This document shows positions 45,107-57,515 of a DNA stretch of 64,000 bases, piece by piece (within the stretch, counting starts at the first letter, position 1; each line of letters starts with the position of its first letter). Location: assembly GCF_963678635.1 (NCBI RefSeq), contig NC_087067.1, positions 6,614,647 through 6,678,646 on the forward strand, read 5' to 3'. This DNA comes from Symsagittifera roscoffensis (Eukaryota; Xenacoelomorpha; Acoela; Convolutidae). The position numbers and the translations under genes were made by a program. The notes below the pieces were generated by a model that saw only the letters and a program-made list of their open reading frames with translations, was not told the origin of the DNA and ran no database searches.

Positions 45107-45568
45107 TTTTCATGCAAGAAAAAGAAAATTTGTCATGATAAAAATATTCAAATTAAGTGAAGAACAAGTCAATAATTGGGGATGAGTAAAAACAGCATTA
45201 AAAATAATTTTTGGCTCTGTGGAACAACATTTTAATTTCATTTACGAAAAATACACGGAACTTTATGTATAAGGGTTTCAACTGATTTTATGACATAAAC
45301 ACAACAAGTTACCAATGAATAATTTTTTTTTGATGATATCTGCTTAATAGATAGCAAATCATTTGAAAACCTGAAACTGGCGTTTACAATTATATACTGA
45401 TGTATAATTTTCGCGGTGCAATAGTTGATATTTTCTATTTTAACATGGTTCGGCAGCTAAATGTCCGCAAAAGTATATTTCAGCAAAAGTGGGCTCTTTT
45501 CCACCTACTCCAAAATTAAATTACGTTTTTGAAAAACTAATCTAACATCTTCATTATAAAATCAAATT

Positions 45569-45757
45569 GGATCAACTTAACATACCCCCAACAGTCCAAT
45601 TTAAGATCATCCAACCCAGCGCTCAATATAAATTAAATTTGCTAAGCGCTGCGTGAGCCCAATTCTGATTGACCGAAAATTCCCACTTAGGACCAAGTTA
45701 ACACATCCTCCCCTAAACGTGTTTTTTGGGGGGGGGCGGAGGATGTTAACTTGGTCC
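45569..45757. mobile_element. MITE, third copy, reversed and diverged
   Basis: Ends GGATCAACTTAACAT and its counterpart ATGTTAACTTGGTCC are inverted. An extra end copy lies at 45692-45707. The body carries 'attctgattgaccgaaaatt', the reverse of the family block. Flanks share CAAATT. Confidence 0.75.
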
Positions 45758-46192
45758 CACAAATTTTGCATGGCGAACAAACTGGCTATCGTGTAAACGC
45801 AATGTTCTTCTACATCACGCATCCAGCCATATATACACGCAACACAACTGAAAAAATTACAAATTGAAAAGTGGGGGGAGGGACATTGGAAAAATCCCAA
45901 AAATGTTGCATCGTGCGCGTTATAATCAATTATTGATGAACGTTTGATGAGAAAAAGCATGTTTATTTACCCACCCTTGACACAATGACACATCACGTCT
46001 CTCCCTCCAAAACCAAAACTACCCCCCCCCCCGTTTATGCCACATTGGGTATAGTGGTTTTTAAAGTGGGTGATGTAGTATGAGGGGTTTTAAAAAAAGA
46101 AGAATGATTAAAAGTCATCAGAAACTTACTTTGTACCAAAAAAATATACGAGAAAAGTTGAAAAAAATGTGAAGAGAGAAAATAGGAAACAA

Positions 46193-46566
46193 GACATGAC
46201 TGCTCGTATCAGAGCGTAGCCCATAATGTTTCGGCTGGCTTTTAAGGTCTCTGAAGTAGTGTTCATTTTCAGAAAAATTGAAAAAATATCGAGAAAAAAA
46301 ATGAAAAAACTTCAAAAAATTGGAACGATTTCTAAGACGGATTAAATCACCGCATACGCGTTAATATCACACAATCATTTTCACAAATTAATAAAATTAG
46401 CTATTTTAAACCTCCATTATTTTCCTAAAAACAATCACAGGTGAACTTTAAGCTTAAAACAGTAATTTTTCGAGTGGTACAAAAAATATTGTCGAAAAAT
46501 GTTAGTTATAAAATGTCTGAAGATAGAAACACACCGAGCAGAATCATCCGTCACTTTCTTCAGAAG
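46193..46566 (-). mobile_element. HINE-like element, reversed, shortened
   Basis: 3' hairpin decayed (GGGCGTAGCCC changed to 'gagcgtagccc'). The core 'tacgcgttaatatcac' and the 'acaatcacaggtgaac' block are kept. Confidence 0.7.
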
Positions 46567-46659
46567 TAAAAAATAACAAATTTCTAAGCCAAAGAAAGTC
46601 TCACCTTAACTAAAGCAATATGTCTTCAGCAAACTCAACAGTCAATTTTCGATTTTAAT

Positions 46660-49600
46660 GAACGGTGTTTGAAACTTTCCGACAAAGTTTAGACAGAAAA
46701 AGAAGTCACATATTATTAAATGCAATGCCAAATGCTCTATGGATGCCAAGCTTAAGCGATTTACTGGGAGACAAGGGCTAAAAAAAAGGGCGTTGGATAT
46801 AAGGCTAAAGCAAAAATCATGAAAATTTTAGAGTTCATTCAATTCCAATTTGGAATAATAATCAACTTTAGATCTATATTTAGGCCCAGACAAAGTGTCT
46901 AAACAGATCTTGTTAAAATTCTGAAAAGAATATCATCCAGATTTCAATGACTAATTCAAAAATTTGAATTTCCCAAAATCTTTCTGATATGCTGTCTGGA
47001 TTTTCTCAGGGCTTGCAAATTTGGCTCCAAATATGTCTGCTCAAAGCCTTTTAGCTTCCGGGATTAAATTTTTTCTAATAATTTTCGAAAAGTTTTGAAA
47101 CAAATTGGATTTGAAAAAATTCGAAAAACTAAAATTTGCAACCCTCTGTTGGAATACTGTCATGGTTTTTCAGGGTTCGCAAATCGTGCCTCCAAATGTT
47201 TTTGCTCGAATCTTTTTGGGTTTCTTGATATATCGTGTTTTAGGTTTTAATTTTAGCATTTAATTTTTAAATTTCTAATAAAACGTTTACTTTTATAGAA
47301 ACTTCATAAAAAATTGAAAGTAGCAAACCTTTAGTTGGTTTTTTCAAGTTATTGTCAAAAGTTTGCAAGCCTTCCCTCCAAATATGTCTGCTCAAATCCT
47401 TTTAGCTTCATAGACATGATGTTTTATTTTTTTAAAAATTTTTTTAAACAAATTAGCAACAAAAAAATCAAGAAAATATGAAATTAGCAGCTTTATGATG
47501 GGTTGCTGTCAAGGTACTTTCATGGACCGCAAACCTTGCTTCTAAATATGTCTGCTCAAGTTTTTTTAACCTCCAATGTATGCCATGTATTGTGGTTTTT
47601 GAAAATATATACTTTTTCAATTCAAATTTAAAAAGCTTCAGAAAGTTTGAAATCTAGATGGATACATAAAATTAAATGAGTCACCGGAGATTTTTTGTAA
47701 GCCTGATACTATAATTTTGATACGAAGCTTTTTAGAGAACATTTTTTGCATTTGATTACTTGTTCATTGATGTTTTTTCCTGGTGCCCAACTATGCCTAA
47801 TGTTCCACGTTTAAAGCTGAAACACTTTGAATTATCTAAAAGAGTCTTTGCTTTCTGCAAACCGCATTGTTTAATGGAGACGTGCCTTCTCGTTACAATC
47901 AATTGTAATCGATTAAAAATGGTTTCATGGGATGCAAACCTTGCCTACAAATATGTCCATTCACATCCTTTTACCCTTCGACATATGATTTTTTGTGGTT
48001 TTTTTTAAAATTGATTGATATCATTTATATTCAGATTGATAAAGCTTCACAAAAATTAAAAACTATATGGGTTCTTAAAATTAGATGTGTCCCAAAAAGT
48101 TTTTTAAATAGTAGAATTTTGATACAAAGGTTTTCACAGAGCATTTGTTTACTTGTAGTTTTGAAGTTTTCAGAAAATTGCGGAACACATCTTTCAATTT
48201 GCTTTTTCCTGGGACCCAACTATCATACTTGTATCTCGTTTTAAGCTTAAACACGTTTGAATTGTCTCAAAGAATCTTTGCTTTCTAATCAATTGTGATC
48301 AATTGAAAATGGTTCCATTTTTTTGAGAAAATTTTAATTGTAGAAAACATTCCTAAATAACTATAATTGTTTGAGTTTTCACTTTTTTTGAACGGTGTTT
48401 GAAATTTTCCGAAAAACCTTAGACGAAAAAATTAGAAGCCATTTTTAATTTAAAAGCAACGCCAAACTTTCTAAGGATGTCATGCTAAAGTATTTTGCTA
48501 GGAGAAAATGGCTAACAAAAGGCGTTGAAGATAATTCTTAAGAAAAATTAAGGTTATTTTAGATTTCTTTTTGATGCAAATTCGGGATAAGAATCCACTT
48601 TAGGTCTATTTATAGGTCTATACCAAGTGTCTAAGCAGATCGTATTAAAGTTTTGACTTTCCCAAACTTACATGGAAATTTTGGCTCCAAATATGTCTGT
48701 TCAAACATATTTAGCTTCCGAGGTATTTTTTTGTGTAATATTTTTTTTGAAAAATTTGAAACAATATGAATTTAAAACTTCACAAAAATTGAAATTTGTC
48801 TGCGAAATGTTAAGAGGGTCAAATTTTTCCTCAAACAATGTCTGCTCAAATCGTTTTAGCTTCAAGGTATAATATTTCAGAATTTTTTGAAGTTTTTTAA
48901 ACAAACTATTTACAAAAAATGCAAGAAAATATAAAATTAGCAGCCTTATTAGGGGTTGCTGCCAAGGTATTTTCCTTTGTTGCAAACCTTGCCTCCAAAT
49001 ATGTCCGCTCAAACCTTTTTAGCTTTCGAGATAAATTTTTTATAATTACTTTTTGAAAATTTTTGGAACAATTTTGATTTGAAAACTTCAGAAAAATTAA
49101 AATTTGCAACGCTATGGTGGAATGCTGTCAGTCGTTTTTAGGGCTAGCAAATTGTGCCTTTAATAAATCTGCTCAAATCCTTCTAGCTTTCGTGATATAT
49201 CTTCTCTGTAGATTTTTTTGATTTAGGAATAAGTTAAGATTTAGAGAAACTTCATAAAAGTCATAAAAGTTGAAAATATCAAACCTTTACTTGGCATTTG
49301 CTATGGTACTGCCAAATTTTTCCTCCAAATATGTCTGCTCAAATCCTTTTGAGCTCATAGATATGATGTTTTATAATTTTTTGAAATTTTTCTAAACAAT
49401 TAAGATACAAAGTTTTTCACAACACTATGAGGTTAGTAGCCTTATGATGGGTTCTTGTCAAAGTACTTCCTATGGGTAGCTTACCTTGCCTGCAAACATG
49501 TCTGCTCAAACCCTTTTAACCTTCGACACATGACTTAATTTTGGTTTTTTGAAAAAAAAAACTTTTTTTAATATCATATTTCAAAAGCTTCACAAAATTT

Positions 49601-49985
49601 AATAATTAGATGGGTCCTTAAAATGAGATACAAGAATTTTGATACAAAAAAATATAAAAATTGTTTTGCATTTATTTACTTGTGTTTTTGATTTCACAAA
49701 AATCATACTTGCTTTTTCAAAAAATTGATGCCTACAATCTTTCATACTTGCTTTTTCCTGATACTCAACTATCGTACTTGTACCTCGTTTCAAGCTGAAA
49801 CACGTTTGAATTTTGAAATATCTCAAAAAATTTTTGCTTTTTGTGAGCTGCATTGGTTATTGAAGACGTGTCTGCTAGTTACAATCAATTGTAATCGATT
49901 AAAATGGTCTAATTTTTTTTTTTAAAAGTGTAATTTTATAAACCATTCTCAGTTGAATATAATCGATTGTTTCAGGACTTAATAG
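46660..49985. repeat. Two-level tandem repeat (1.73-kb unit, ~168-bp subunits)
   Basis: 'gaacggtgtttgaaa' starts a block at 46660 and again at 48390, and the following 200 bases agree. Each block then contains five or six subrepeats about 168 bp apart. Their core is 'ccaaatatgtctgctcaaat', seen at about 47016, 47185, 47362, 47528, 47934, 48680, 48821, 48980, 49147, 49315 and 49480. Unit one has an extra internal duplication (47760-47930 against 48105-48300). No known gene or transposon matches. Confidence 0.85.
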
Positions 49986-49999
49986 ACTGTAATAAAAAT

Positions 50000-52900
50000 C
50001 ATATGTGAGAGGTTTTTTTTTCAAGAAATTCCAGTGGGGTATAAAAACAAGTTTGTCTTCATTGCACAAAGAAACTGTTTTGCATAAATTTATAATTTTT
50101 AAAATATTTTACCGAACGATTTTAACTGTTCTGCTTTTTAAACACATTTTCTGCCATTGAACCACAATCCGAGCTCTGTCTAAAATCGATTATTTAGGGA
50201 GTGAATACAAAAAAGTGGCTACTTTGTACTTTTTTTTTGAATTTTTGGCGCTATTGTGATGAACCATTATTTGGTCTCAATAAATCAAAAAGCAGTACGA
50301 ACCTAATTTTTGTAAAATAGGATCTTGAGTTTATAATTTTTTCGATGTCCTAATTAAATTTGATTTGCGACAAAAACATTTCATGCTTTGCGTCAAAATT
50401 CCTAATTAACGGCTCCATTATTGATACTTGACTTCAGCCTCCAGGAAATATTTCAGCAGTTATTTCGTTTTTTCAAGCGTGCTTGACACATAAATAATAG
50501 AACATACAGACCTCTACGTCCTTGTTTTTGATGATCACGCTTCTAATTTAAATCAAAATTTCCTTTTTCGGGCAGATTTTGCAATTTTTGTAACCTTGTT
50601 TTGCTGTTACAACCATCTTCCAATTAAAAAGACTTGCCAATTCAGTCAAGAATTGAGTTCTTTGATCTTTTCATCTTTTCTATCGAATAATTCTACTTGA
50701 TTAATTAGGTATTAGAAAATTTGGCCGACTTTCTTTCATTGAAAGGTCGACCGGTTAGATTTTACGAGCTTTTCTCGTACCATTTAAAGACCCTATCGGA
50801 CCAGAAAAATTGTGAAAAAATGCCAAATTGACGTTTTGAGCTTTGTTAAAAGGTTTGGCCAAAAACCACTTTTCTTGGGCACAGTCCACCCCCCCCCCCC
50901 TCCCCTCCAGCAAATTTATTGTATAAACTGGCGCAAATGAAACTTTGAGAAAAGTTTGGGCTTCGTCAGCCAAAATTGGGTTTCATAAAAAAAGGCCGAA
51001 GTGGAGCCCTTTCAAAAAAATTGGCAACCAGAACTCAACAATCGCCACGACCGCATTCCTCACCCCCTTTGGCACTGTTGAGTATCATATACCTGTTCCG
51101 CGTGTCTTATTTTAAAATTATAAAACGGAAGATTGGTCGCTTTATTTTCTTTCTAATGAGTTGTCACCTATTTCTGCCCATAAATTTTGGTAGAAATTGG
51201 TGTTTGAAAATTTGTAATTCCATTGAGCAGGATTGATAAAACGTGGAATTTCAATCCGTTGTTTAACAACTGAAATTGAATTTTTTAAATCAGGACTCTG
51301 ATTTAATGGTCCGGGTAGAGACAGACAGAACACATACTGATTGACAGACTTTTTTACTTTTTGCCTCAACCAGTTCCGTTTTTGATATCTTTACTGATGA
51401 ATTCGTTACTGAATTCGTTACTGAATGAGTTTGAAACAAGTGAATCACGACTGATGGGACTTCAATATAATAATTAAACACAATCATGTTTTGTGCAACA
51501 TCAAGTCTTAAGAAGTTACTCAGCCCGGGCTATAAGTTCTTACTCATTTTTCGAAGAGTTGTCGAAGCTATCAATTGCAAAATACTTTAAATAAGAATCA
51601 AGAAACTATGGAAAGATGGTAAAAATAAAACTAATCTTCTTGTTTTCGACTGCCAACAATTTGACCAGATTTTTAAAGGCCCTGGTAAACTATAGTCCAT
51701 AAAAAATTGGAAAGATTGTAAAATGACCCGTACCTCGTAAAGAAAGGACATCTAATTTTCCTACCAATTTAATTTACTATGCACTTGAACCATTTATGTA
51801 TATCATTGTTATGGTACAGTTGTACAGTTATACGTATGACTAGAAGTTTCTGCTACAATTTTTTTTCCAATCCTTTGCACATTTTTCACAAAGCTTTTGA
51901 CAAATCTTTTCACATTTTCAGAAAGCTTTTCACAATTTTTTCACATTTTATCTTTCTTTTCTATCGGCCTCTTGTTTTTTTAGTTCGAAGTAGTTGACCC
52001 ATTTTTGTTCAGCCCCACTTTACTTTCAGGGCATTGAGATAACTTAAATCTGACGTGTTTTATTGATTACTCAAGTTTATTTGCAATCTGAACTCCGCTC
52101 TTTATATTTTGCTGAGGCAACTATTGAATAGATGCCAAGTTTTCTCGGCCTCAAGATATTGAATTTTCATTTCTGTTTTATTACTTTTTCTTCAAATATC
52201 GATTTGCTCATTATGGTTTTTTGATCTATATTACTAAATAAAGTACATTTGACTTTCATCTTCAACAAAAGTGAACTCTTTCAGCAAAATTTGGTACTCA
52301 TTTAGGGAAACCGGCCTATTAGCATGTGTTTCGACTAGCATGTGGAAACATAAAATTTGTAGATTCGCTTTTTCAATTTTTGCTTGATCAATTTTGCAGT
52401 TTTTATTTTGCACTTAAACGAAATTTTATTTGGGCAAAAAAAACTAATTCTTTAACAAATCAAATGGTTTTCTGAACTATTTGAAAATTTATGCTAATTT
52501 GATTTTCATCGGGATGCTCATCCAATTAAAACACTTATTGCATGCTAATAGGCATACATGCTAATCGCTACACCTTCTCGTTTAGGAGTATGCTCTCGCC
52601 GTTTTTCATGAGACCCGTTTGAAAGCTCGTTTAAAATTGTAGTCCCGCATAACCACTTGAAAAACAGTTGAAATACTTCAAGTGGACAAAAACAAAGAGA
52701 AAATTTCTAAATATTTCTAAGTTAGATTTGCTAAGCAAATCTTTGAAAAAACAACGTAGAAAATATTTTTAAAAACTTCTATGTCTGACTTTTAAATGAG
52801 TCCATTGGTAAGTTTACGTTCTAAACGAGACTTTAAACGAAACGAGACCATACTTCTAAATAAGTACCCTAAACAAGCAACCAAACATGAGATCACATTT

Positions 52901-53040
52901 TTGATTAGTGTTGAAATATAAAATCAAAATATCAACACTATCTATCAACTCTAACTACAATTTTTTCGCTCGTAAACTGATGAAACTTTTTAACTTGACC
53001 GTTATGCATCATCGCCAACTTATCAGTACACAATTATCCT
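50000..53040. other. AT-rich stretch, no gene supported
   Basis: A C-run at 50889-50903 and a patch at 50960-51080 with mixed composition are the only features. No exon can be defended. Confidence 0.4.
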
Positions 53041-53042
53041 TA

Positions 53043-53471
53043 TTGTTCCGAATTTCGATACGAAATTAACGAAATACTTGTGCTCGGGGTGGTTTTTTTT
53101 CTTCAGATAAATTTTGACCTTTACCTAGCCATTTTTGACGGATTTTTTAATCCGTACGGAGATTTAATCCGTCTTAGAGCTCTTTCCAAATTAGTTTAAG
53201 GAGCTTATTTTCTGAAATTGATTTGTTACAAGGAGCGAAATCTATTCGTTTGTAGTATATATGGCGTTTAGTGAGATGATTTTCATAGAAAAATTTTCAA
53301 ATTTTAGAACAAAAAAATTTCAATTTTTTATATATTTAATTTGTTAATGATATTTATGTTATTACTGCTCCATAAACCTTATAAGGCAGTCAAAATTACT
53401 GCTATTACTGTCAATATTCATGTCAATATTTATGTTATTACTGCTCCATAAACCTTAAAAAGCAGTCTTGT
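53043..53471 (+). mobile_element. HINE-like element with core deletion
   Basis: 5' end TGTTCCGAATTTCG is present. The middle, including the 'attaacgcg' core, is deleted. The 3' segment is duplicated ('gttattactgctccataaac' twice) and the hairpin is gone, leaving CAGTCTTG. Confidence 0.7.
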
Positions 53472-53965
53472 TTCTTAAGCTTTCGAATGAAGTGATGATT
53501 TACTTGTTTTTGAGATGGTTTTTTCTACAGACAAATTTTGGTTTTTTAGTTGCAATTTTTAACGTAATTGGTTTTAACCAGTCTTGGAAACTTTGATGCC
53601 TGAACCTCAAAATTCTAAAAAACCATTGGTATTAGTTTTTATAAACTTATGGGTTTTTCGAACGTGCTAAATTTGGCCAAATTGTGATTTTTAATTAATC
53701 TTATTTTGCATTTTTGGAATGCGTGAGCAGTCAAACAATGTGGTCTACAAATCACTCCAAAATCAAACGACGCAATTTAAGTGGTCTTATTAACACCTTT
53801 AAAAATCCCTTTGTACTTTGCAAAGAAAATACAAAAAAATTTTCTATTTATTTTCGCTTACGTTAAGTTGAAAAATATTACGTATTTATTAAGTTGAAAA
53901 ATATTGCTCCTTTTTTATCCCAAGTTGATCAAATTGTAATCTTTAAGTTAAGTTAAAAATAATAA

Positions 53966-54328
53966 TTGTAGTTCCTGCGAATCGCAGAGGAGATATCAGT
54001 AGGCCTTAAAAGTCCTGTCGAGGATAGTCCATTTGTATTATCTCCCCACATTCCAGTCAGTGTTATTTTTGCTGAGCGAAGCTGTTTTTTGCGACTAAAG
54101 GCCGTTTTTTTTGCGTCTAGAACTTTTACGTGGTACCACTATTGCAGCCAAATTTGGTCAGGTTGTGGTAGACCTGAAGCTGGAGGTCAAGTGAGAGCTT
54201 GTCCTCACACACTATCATTGCCATGTCATGGGATCGAATACACGATCTGACGATTTCAAAGTGAACGCCTTACCACTGTGCTAAGTGCCTCTTACACAGT
54301 GGTAAGGCGTTTTCGTAATGCTTTTCAC
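53966..54328 (-). mobile_element. tRNA-derived SINE
   Basis: About 363 bp. Minus-strand head carries a polymerase III A box (TAGCACAGTGG, 54273-54283) and a B-box-like GTATTCGATCCC (54230-54241) at tRNA-like spacing. The intervening anticodon-arm region 'ttcactttgaaatcg' resembles a tRNA-Ser type. No intact cloverleaf, so it is not a functional tRNA. Mobilised, if at all, by a LINE not seen here. Confidence 0.65.
54266..54309. repeat. 15-bp perfect hairpin at SINE head
   Basis: CGCCTTACCACTGTG (54266-54280) pairs with CACAGTGGTAAGGCG (54295-54309). TAAG and CTTA in the loop extend the stem. Confidence 0.9.
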
Positions 54329-54585
54329 ATAGCATTACAAAAAGATCACAAGTGAAACGTCTTTTTAAATTTGAACTCAGGACAACGATACTTTTGTGCA
54401 CACTTGTGTTTTTCTATACATATTCTATAAAGATTTTATGCCTAACCCAACTTTTTAGACTACAAAAATGGTTTCTCTGAGCTGCAAAAATCACCAATTT
54501 TTTTTGTCTAATTGTGTTACATACAATCGATTTTTTACTGCAAAAGTTGTAAATGATTTCAATCTTAGTTTTGCGGGTCGTTCCA

Positions 54586-54820
54586 ATTGATTCGACCCTG
54601 TTCGACTAATGAATCGGCCCATGTTTCGACTCTATTCGACTCATGATTCGAAGTTGTTCCACCCTTGTTTTGACTTTGTTGTCTCTGTTCGGCTCATGAT
54701 TCGACCCTGATCGACTCATAACTTGACCCAATCAATTTTTTTTACCCTGTTTGGCTCATAAATTGACCCCATTTAACCCGTGATTTGACTTTGTTCAACT
54801 GTAGCCTTCGTTCAACCGTC
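54586..54820. repeat. Degenerate ~22-bp tandem repeat
   Basis: Units of the type TTCGACTCATGATTCGACCC recur, heavily mutated. Confidence 0.6.
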
Positions 54821-54883
54821 TTAAATTTGCGACAAATATTGCATATCTTCTGACTATATTGGTCGAATCATGAGTCAAACACC

Positions 54884-55108
54884 TCAGCCCGAAAATTTGG
54901 CCAAAATGGCTGGCAATATTTGAACGCCTATAATTTTACAAAATATGATCACAGGTAAAACATCTGTTTATATTTGAGCTCAAGACGACAATACCTTCCG
55001 AAAGATATAAGTAATTCTGTCAAAAAATGCTTTTAAGAATCGAAATTTGTCTGGAAAAAAAACATCCCGAGCACAAATATTCGTCCTTTCTTCGAAAGTC
55101 GGAGCAAA
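54884..55108 (-). mobile_element. HINE-like 5' half, reversed
   Basis: 'gatcacaggtaaaacatctg' through 'ccgagcacaaatattcg' to 'gaaagtcggagca'. Confidence 0.7.
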
Positions 55109-55109
55109 A

Positions 55110-57115
55110 AAGCAATCCTATCTAGTGTGGGAATTGTGTGAGGTGCGCTTTTATTACCCCGGGTGTTGCGTCCCTTAACAAAAAAATTCTACTAGTGTTT
55201 ACTTTTTTGAGTCAAATGAGTCTTGACAATTTGGTACCTTCATATCCCCGTGTCGCGATTAAACTTCCATTTACAATTAGACTCTGTTGTTTTACCGTCG
55301 TTATTAATTGATTACTTGAAAACTTTTTTCCGCATGGTTGCTACAAAAAAAATGTTGTTTATTTGGCGCATAAATGATTGATTAAAATTGACCGCTTTTA
55401 AATCGAAACTTTGGATCTTTAAAAGAATAAGAAATTAGTTTTTTCTTAAAGTCCAATCCCTAAATCCAACAAAATCTAATCCCTAAATCCAATCCCTAAA
55501 TCTTTAATCTGCCACTAATTTCGATTGAGGGGTAAACTTAACAGAAGGGGGAATTTGCCTGGAAAGACACCCTTCCGCCGCAAGAGACCCTCACTACGCT
55601 CATCTTTATCGACCTTTCCCGGCATTTTTCTAAATATATATTCAACTTTCATTTACCTTTATTATGAGGAGTGAGGTCGCGATTTTTTTGCGAAAACTAT
55701 TCAAAAAGTTCGTAAATAGAGGTCAGACCTCAGCCATTTCAGTTTCTACAGATTTGATAGTATTAACCGCGGGCATTCAATATGTAACTTAGGGGGCTAT
55801 TTTTTATCTTTTTTGTCATACTCTGTTCTTGCTGCTTGTGTTCTTGTGATTAAAAGCTAAGATCTACTTAACCCCCGTCGTTACTTGTTAAATTGTTCGT
55901 GTATGCTTATTCGTCGATAATATGGGCGTATATTTTTTACCATAGGGGAAATATTGGTACAGATCCAAAATTCTTACAATCGAATAGGACGCATATACAT
56001 ATAAGGTTTCCTCCATAAAAGGTACAACTTGGAGCCGTTTTTAAAAGCTTTCATTCATTGAAAAATAGGAGCAATTTTGCCCAAACTGAACTTTGGGCGA
56101 GCGAGCTGACCTAACTAAAAGGCGCCCCCTGGCTTATCAAAAGAAATAATCTACCCTCGCTAGAAACATTTATCGATTATTCCAAAAATCCCACCCAACA
56201 AAAACAAGCGCAAGTTTTAACATAGTAATATTCACATAATTAAATCAAATAGCTGCACTGTTTTATTTGACTTTTTAGCAACGAGAATTACCGCTGCGAT
56301 ATGATAATGATTAAATAAATTAGTTTTTTTGGTGCTAATCGAGTCAAATTGAGACTATTTTTGTTTTTCAGCGGACAGTTTGAATCTACTGAGCAATCTC
56401 CTCCCCTTTTGTAAAAAATGGGGAGATGAAAAGTAATGAAGAAGCAGATGATCCAATTAGCCTTCATAATTGGCATACACGTTTGGACTTTTTTGTGAGT
56501 AAAAAGTTGGATTTTTTGTGAGTAGCGATTAGTTGAAACTAAAGAGAACAAACTGTTCAAATTTTTAGACATTGAACCTTTTTTGATTGCTCATCTTCAG
56601 TTTTCAAAAAATTGCGATATCAAAATATTGAGCGGCTAAATATTGAGTTTTAATTTTTTTGAAAGAAACAAAAGTATTTTAAATAATTTTCTAATCGTCA
56701 ATCGCTTCTAGTAAACAATTTTTTACCATGCAATTTAAGGCTTTTTTAATGTGTTTAGAAATTCATAAATTGATGATTTTCAGAAAACTGGTGACAATCA
56801 TAAAACAAAATGTTTTACAAAAATGACTTTTTGTTTATTCTTTTTTTTTGAAATTTTCGAGTTGATGAAAGCTTGCATAAATATATTTTACCGCAAAAAA
56901 AAACAATTTTGAGCTGACTGTATTATAAATCCTCTTTTCAGCATCAATTGCAAACGATAATTTATATGATTTGATTTCAGCGACAAACAAAATTAATCAA
57001 TTGGCTCATTTCAAATCAATTTGCACGCTTTCGAACCATAGGGTTAGGTTCAAAAGCGTGCCAAATTGATTTGAAATAAACATATACTTACAGGTGGTGT
57101 GAATTTAATTCAATT
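55110..57115. other. AT-rich stretch, MITE end at 56381-56420
   Basis: GAATCTACTGAGCAATCTCC at 56383 resembles the left MITE end. A 36-codon Lys/Arg-rich frame (minus, about 55520-55625) is too short to defend. Nothing else. Confidence 0.4.
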
Positions 57116-57116
57116 T

Positions 57117-57340
57117 GTAACGCAATGATCGGCCGCCTATGCGTGTTATAAGACCGCAAAATTTTGATTGTACAATATCCCAACTAAGCCAATTTAGCCA
57201 TTTTCAATTTTTCATAACTTTAAAAATAATGATCACAGGTGAAATTTTATTATCTAGTTGAGCTCCAGGCAACTATATCTTTCAGATGATTTGAAAAAAA
57301 ATGTTTAGTTAAAAAGTCGAAAAATGACTAAACAATAAAT
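57117..57340 (-). mobile_element. HINE-like fragment, reversed, diverged
   Basis: 'tgatcacaggtgaaatttta' and 'tttagttaaaaagtcgaaaa' blocks are kept. Both ends are missing. Confidence 0.6.
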
Positions 57341-57484
57341 ACTTCAAACATTAAAAATCTGCACTTTCTTTGAGAGCAGTAACAAAAATTGTTAGCCAAA
57401 CATTTGACCAAAATTCTCAAAATAATGTTCTGGTGCTGATTTATTGGTTTTTTTTGTAAGCGGTGGACTGTTTTTAGATGCTCT

Positions 57485-57515
57485 AAGAAGGGGAGATTGT
57501 GAAGTAGATCCAATA
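57485..57515. mobile_element. MITE terminus, solo right end
   Basis: GGAGATTGTGAAGTAGATCC, one mismatch to the right end at 19701-19720. Confidence 0.6.

Larger units (their letters stand above)
53905..54480 (-). mobile_element. Diverged HINE-like copy interrupted by a SINE
   Basis: 'ttatcccaagttgatcaaat' on the left and 'cacaagtgaaacgtcttttt' on the right match 22700-22935 in reverse. The DNA between 53966 and 54328 is absent there. Confidence 0.65.

Noticed and set aside
54217-54291. Functional tRNA gene on the minus strand
   Set aside because: Box motifs are present but acceptor and anticodon stems do not pair into a full cloverleaf; best read as a SINE head.
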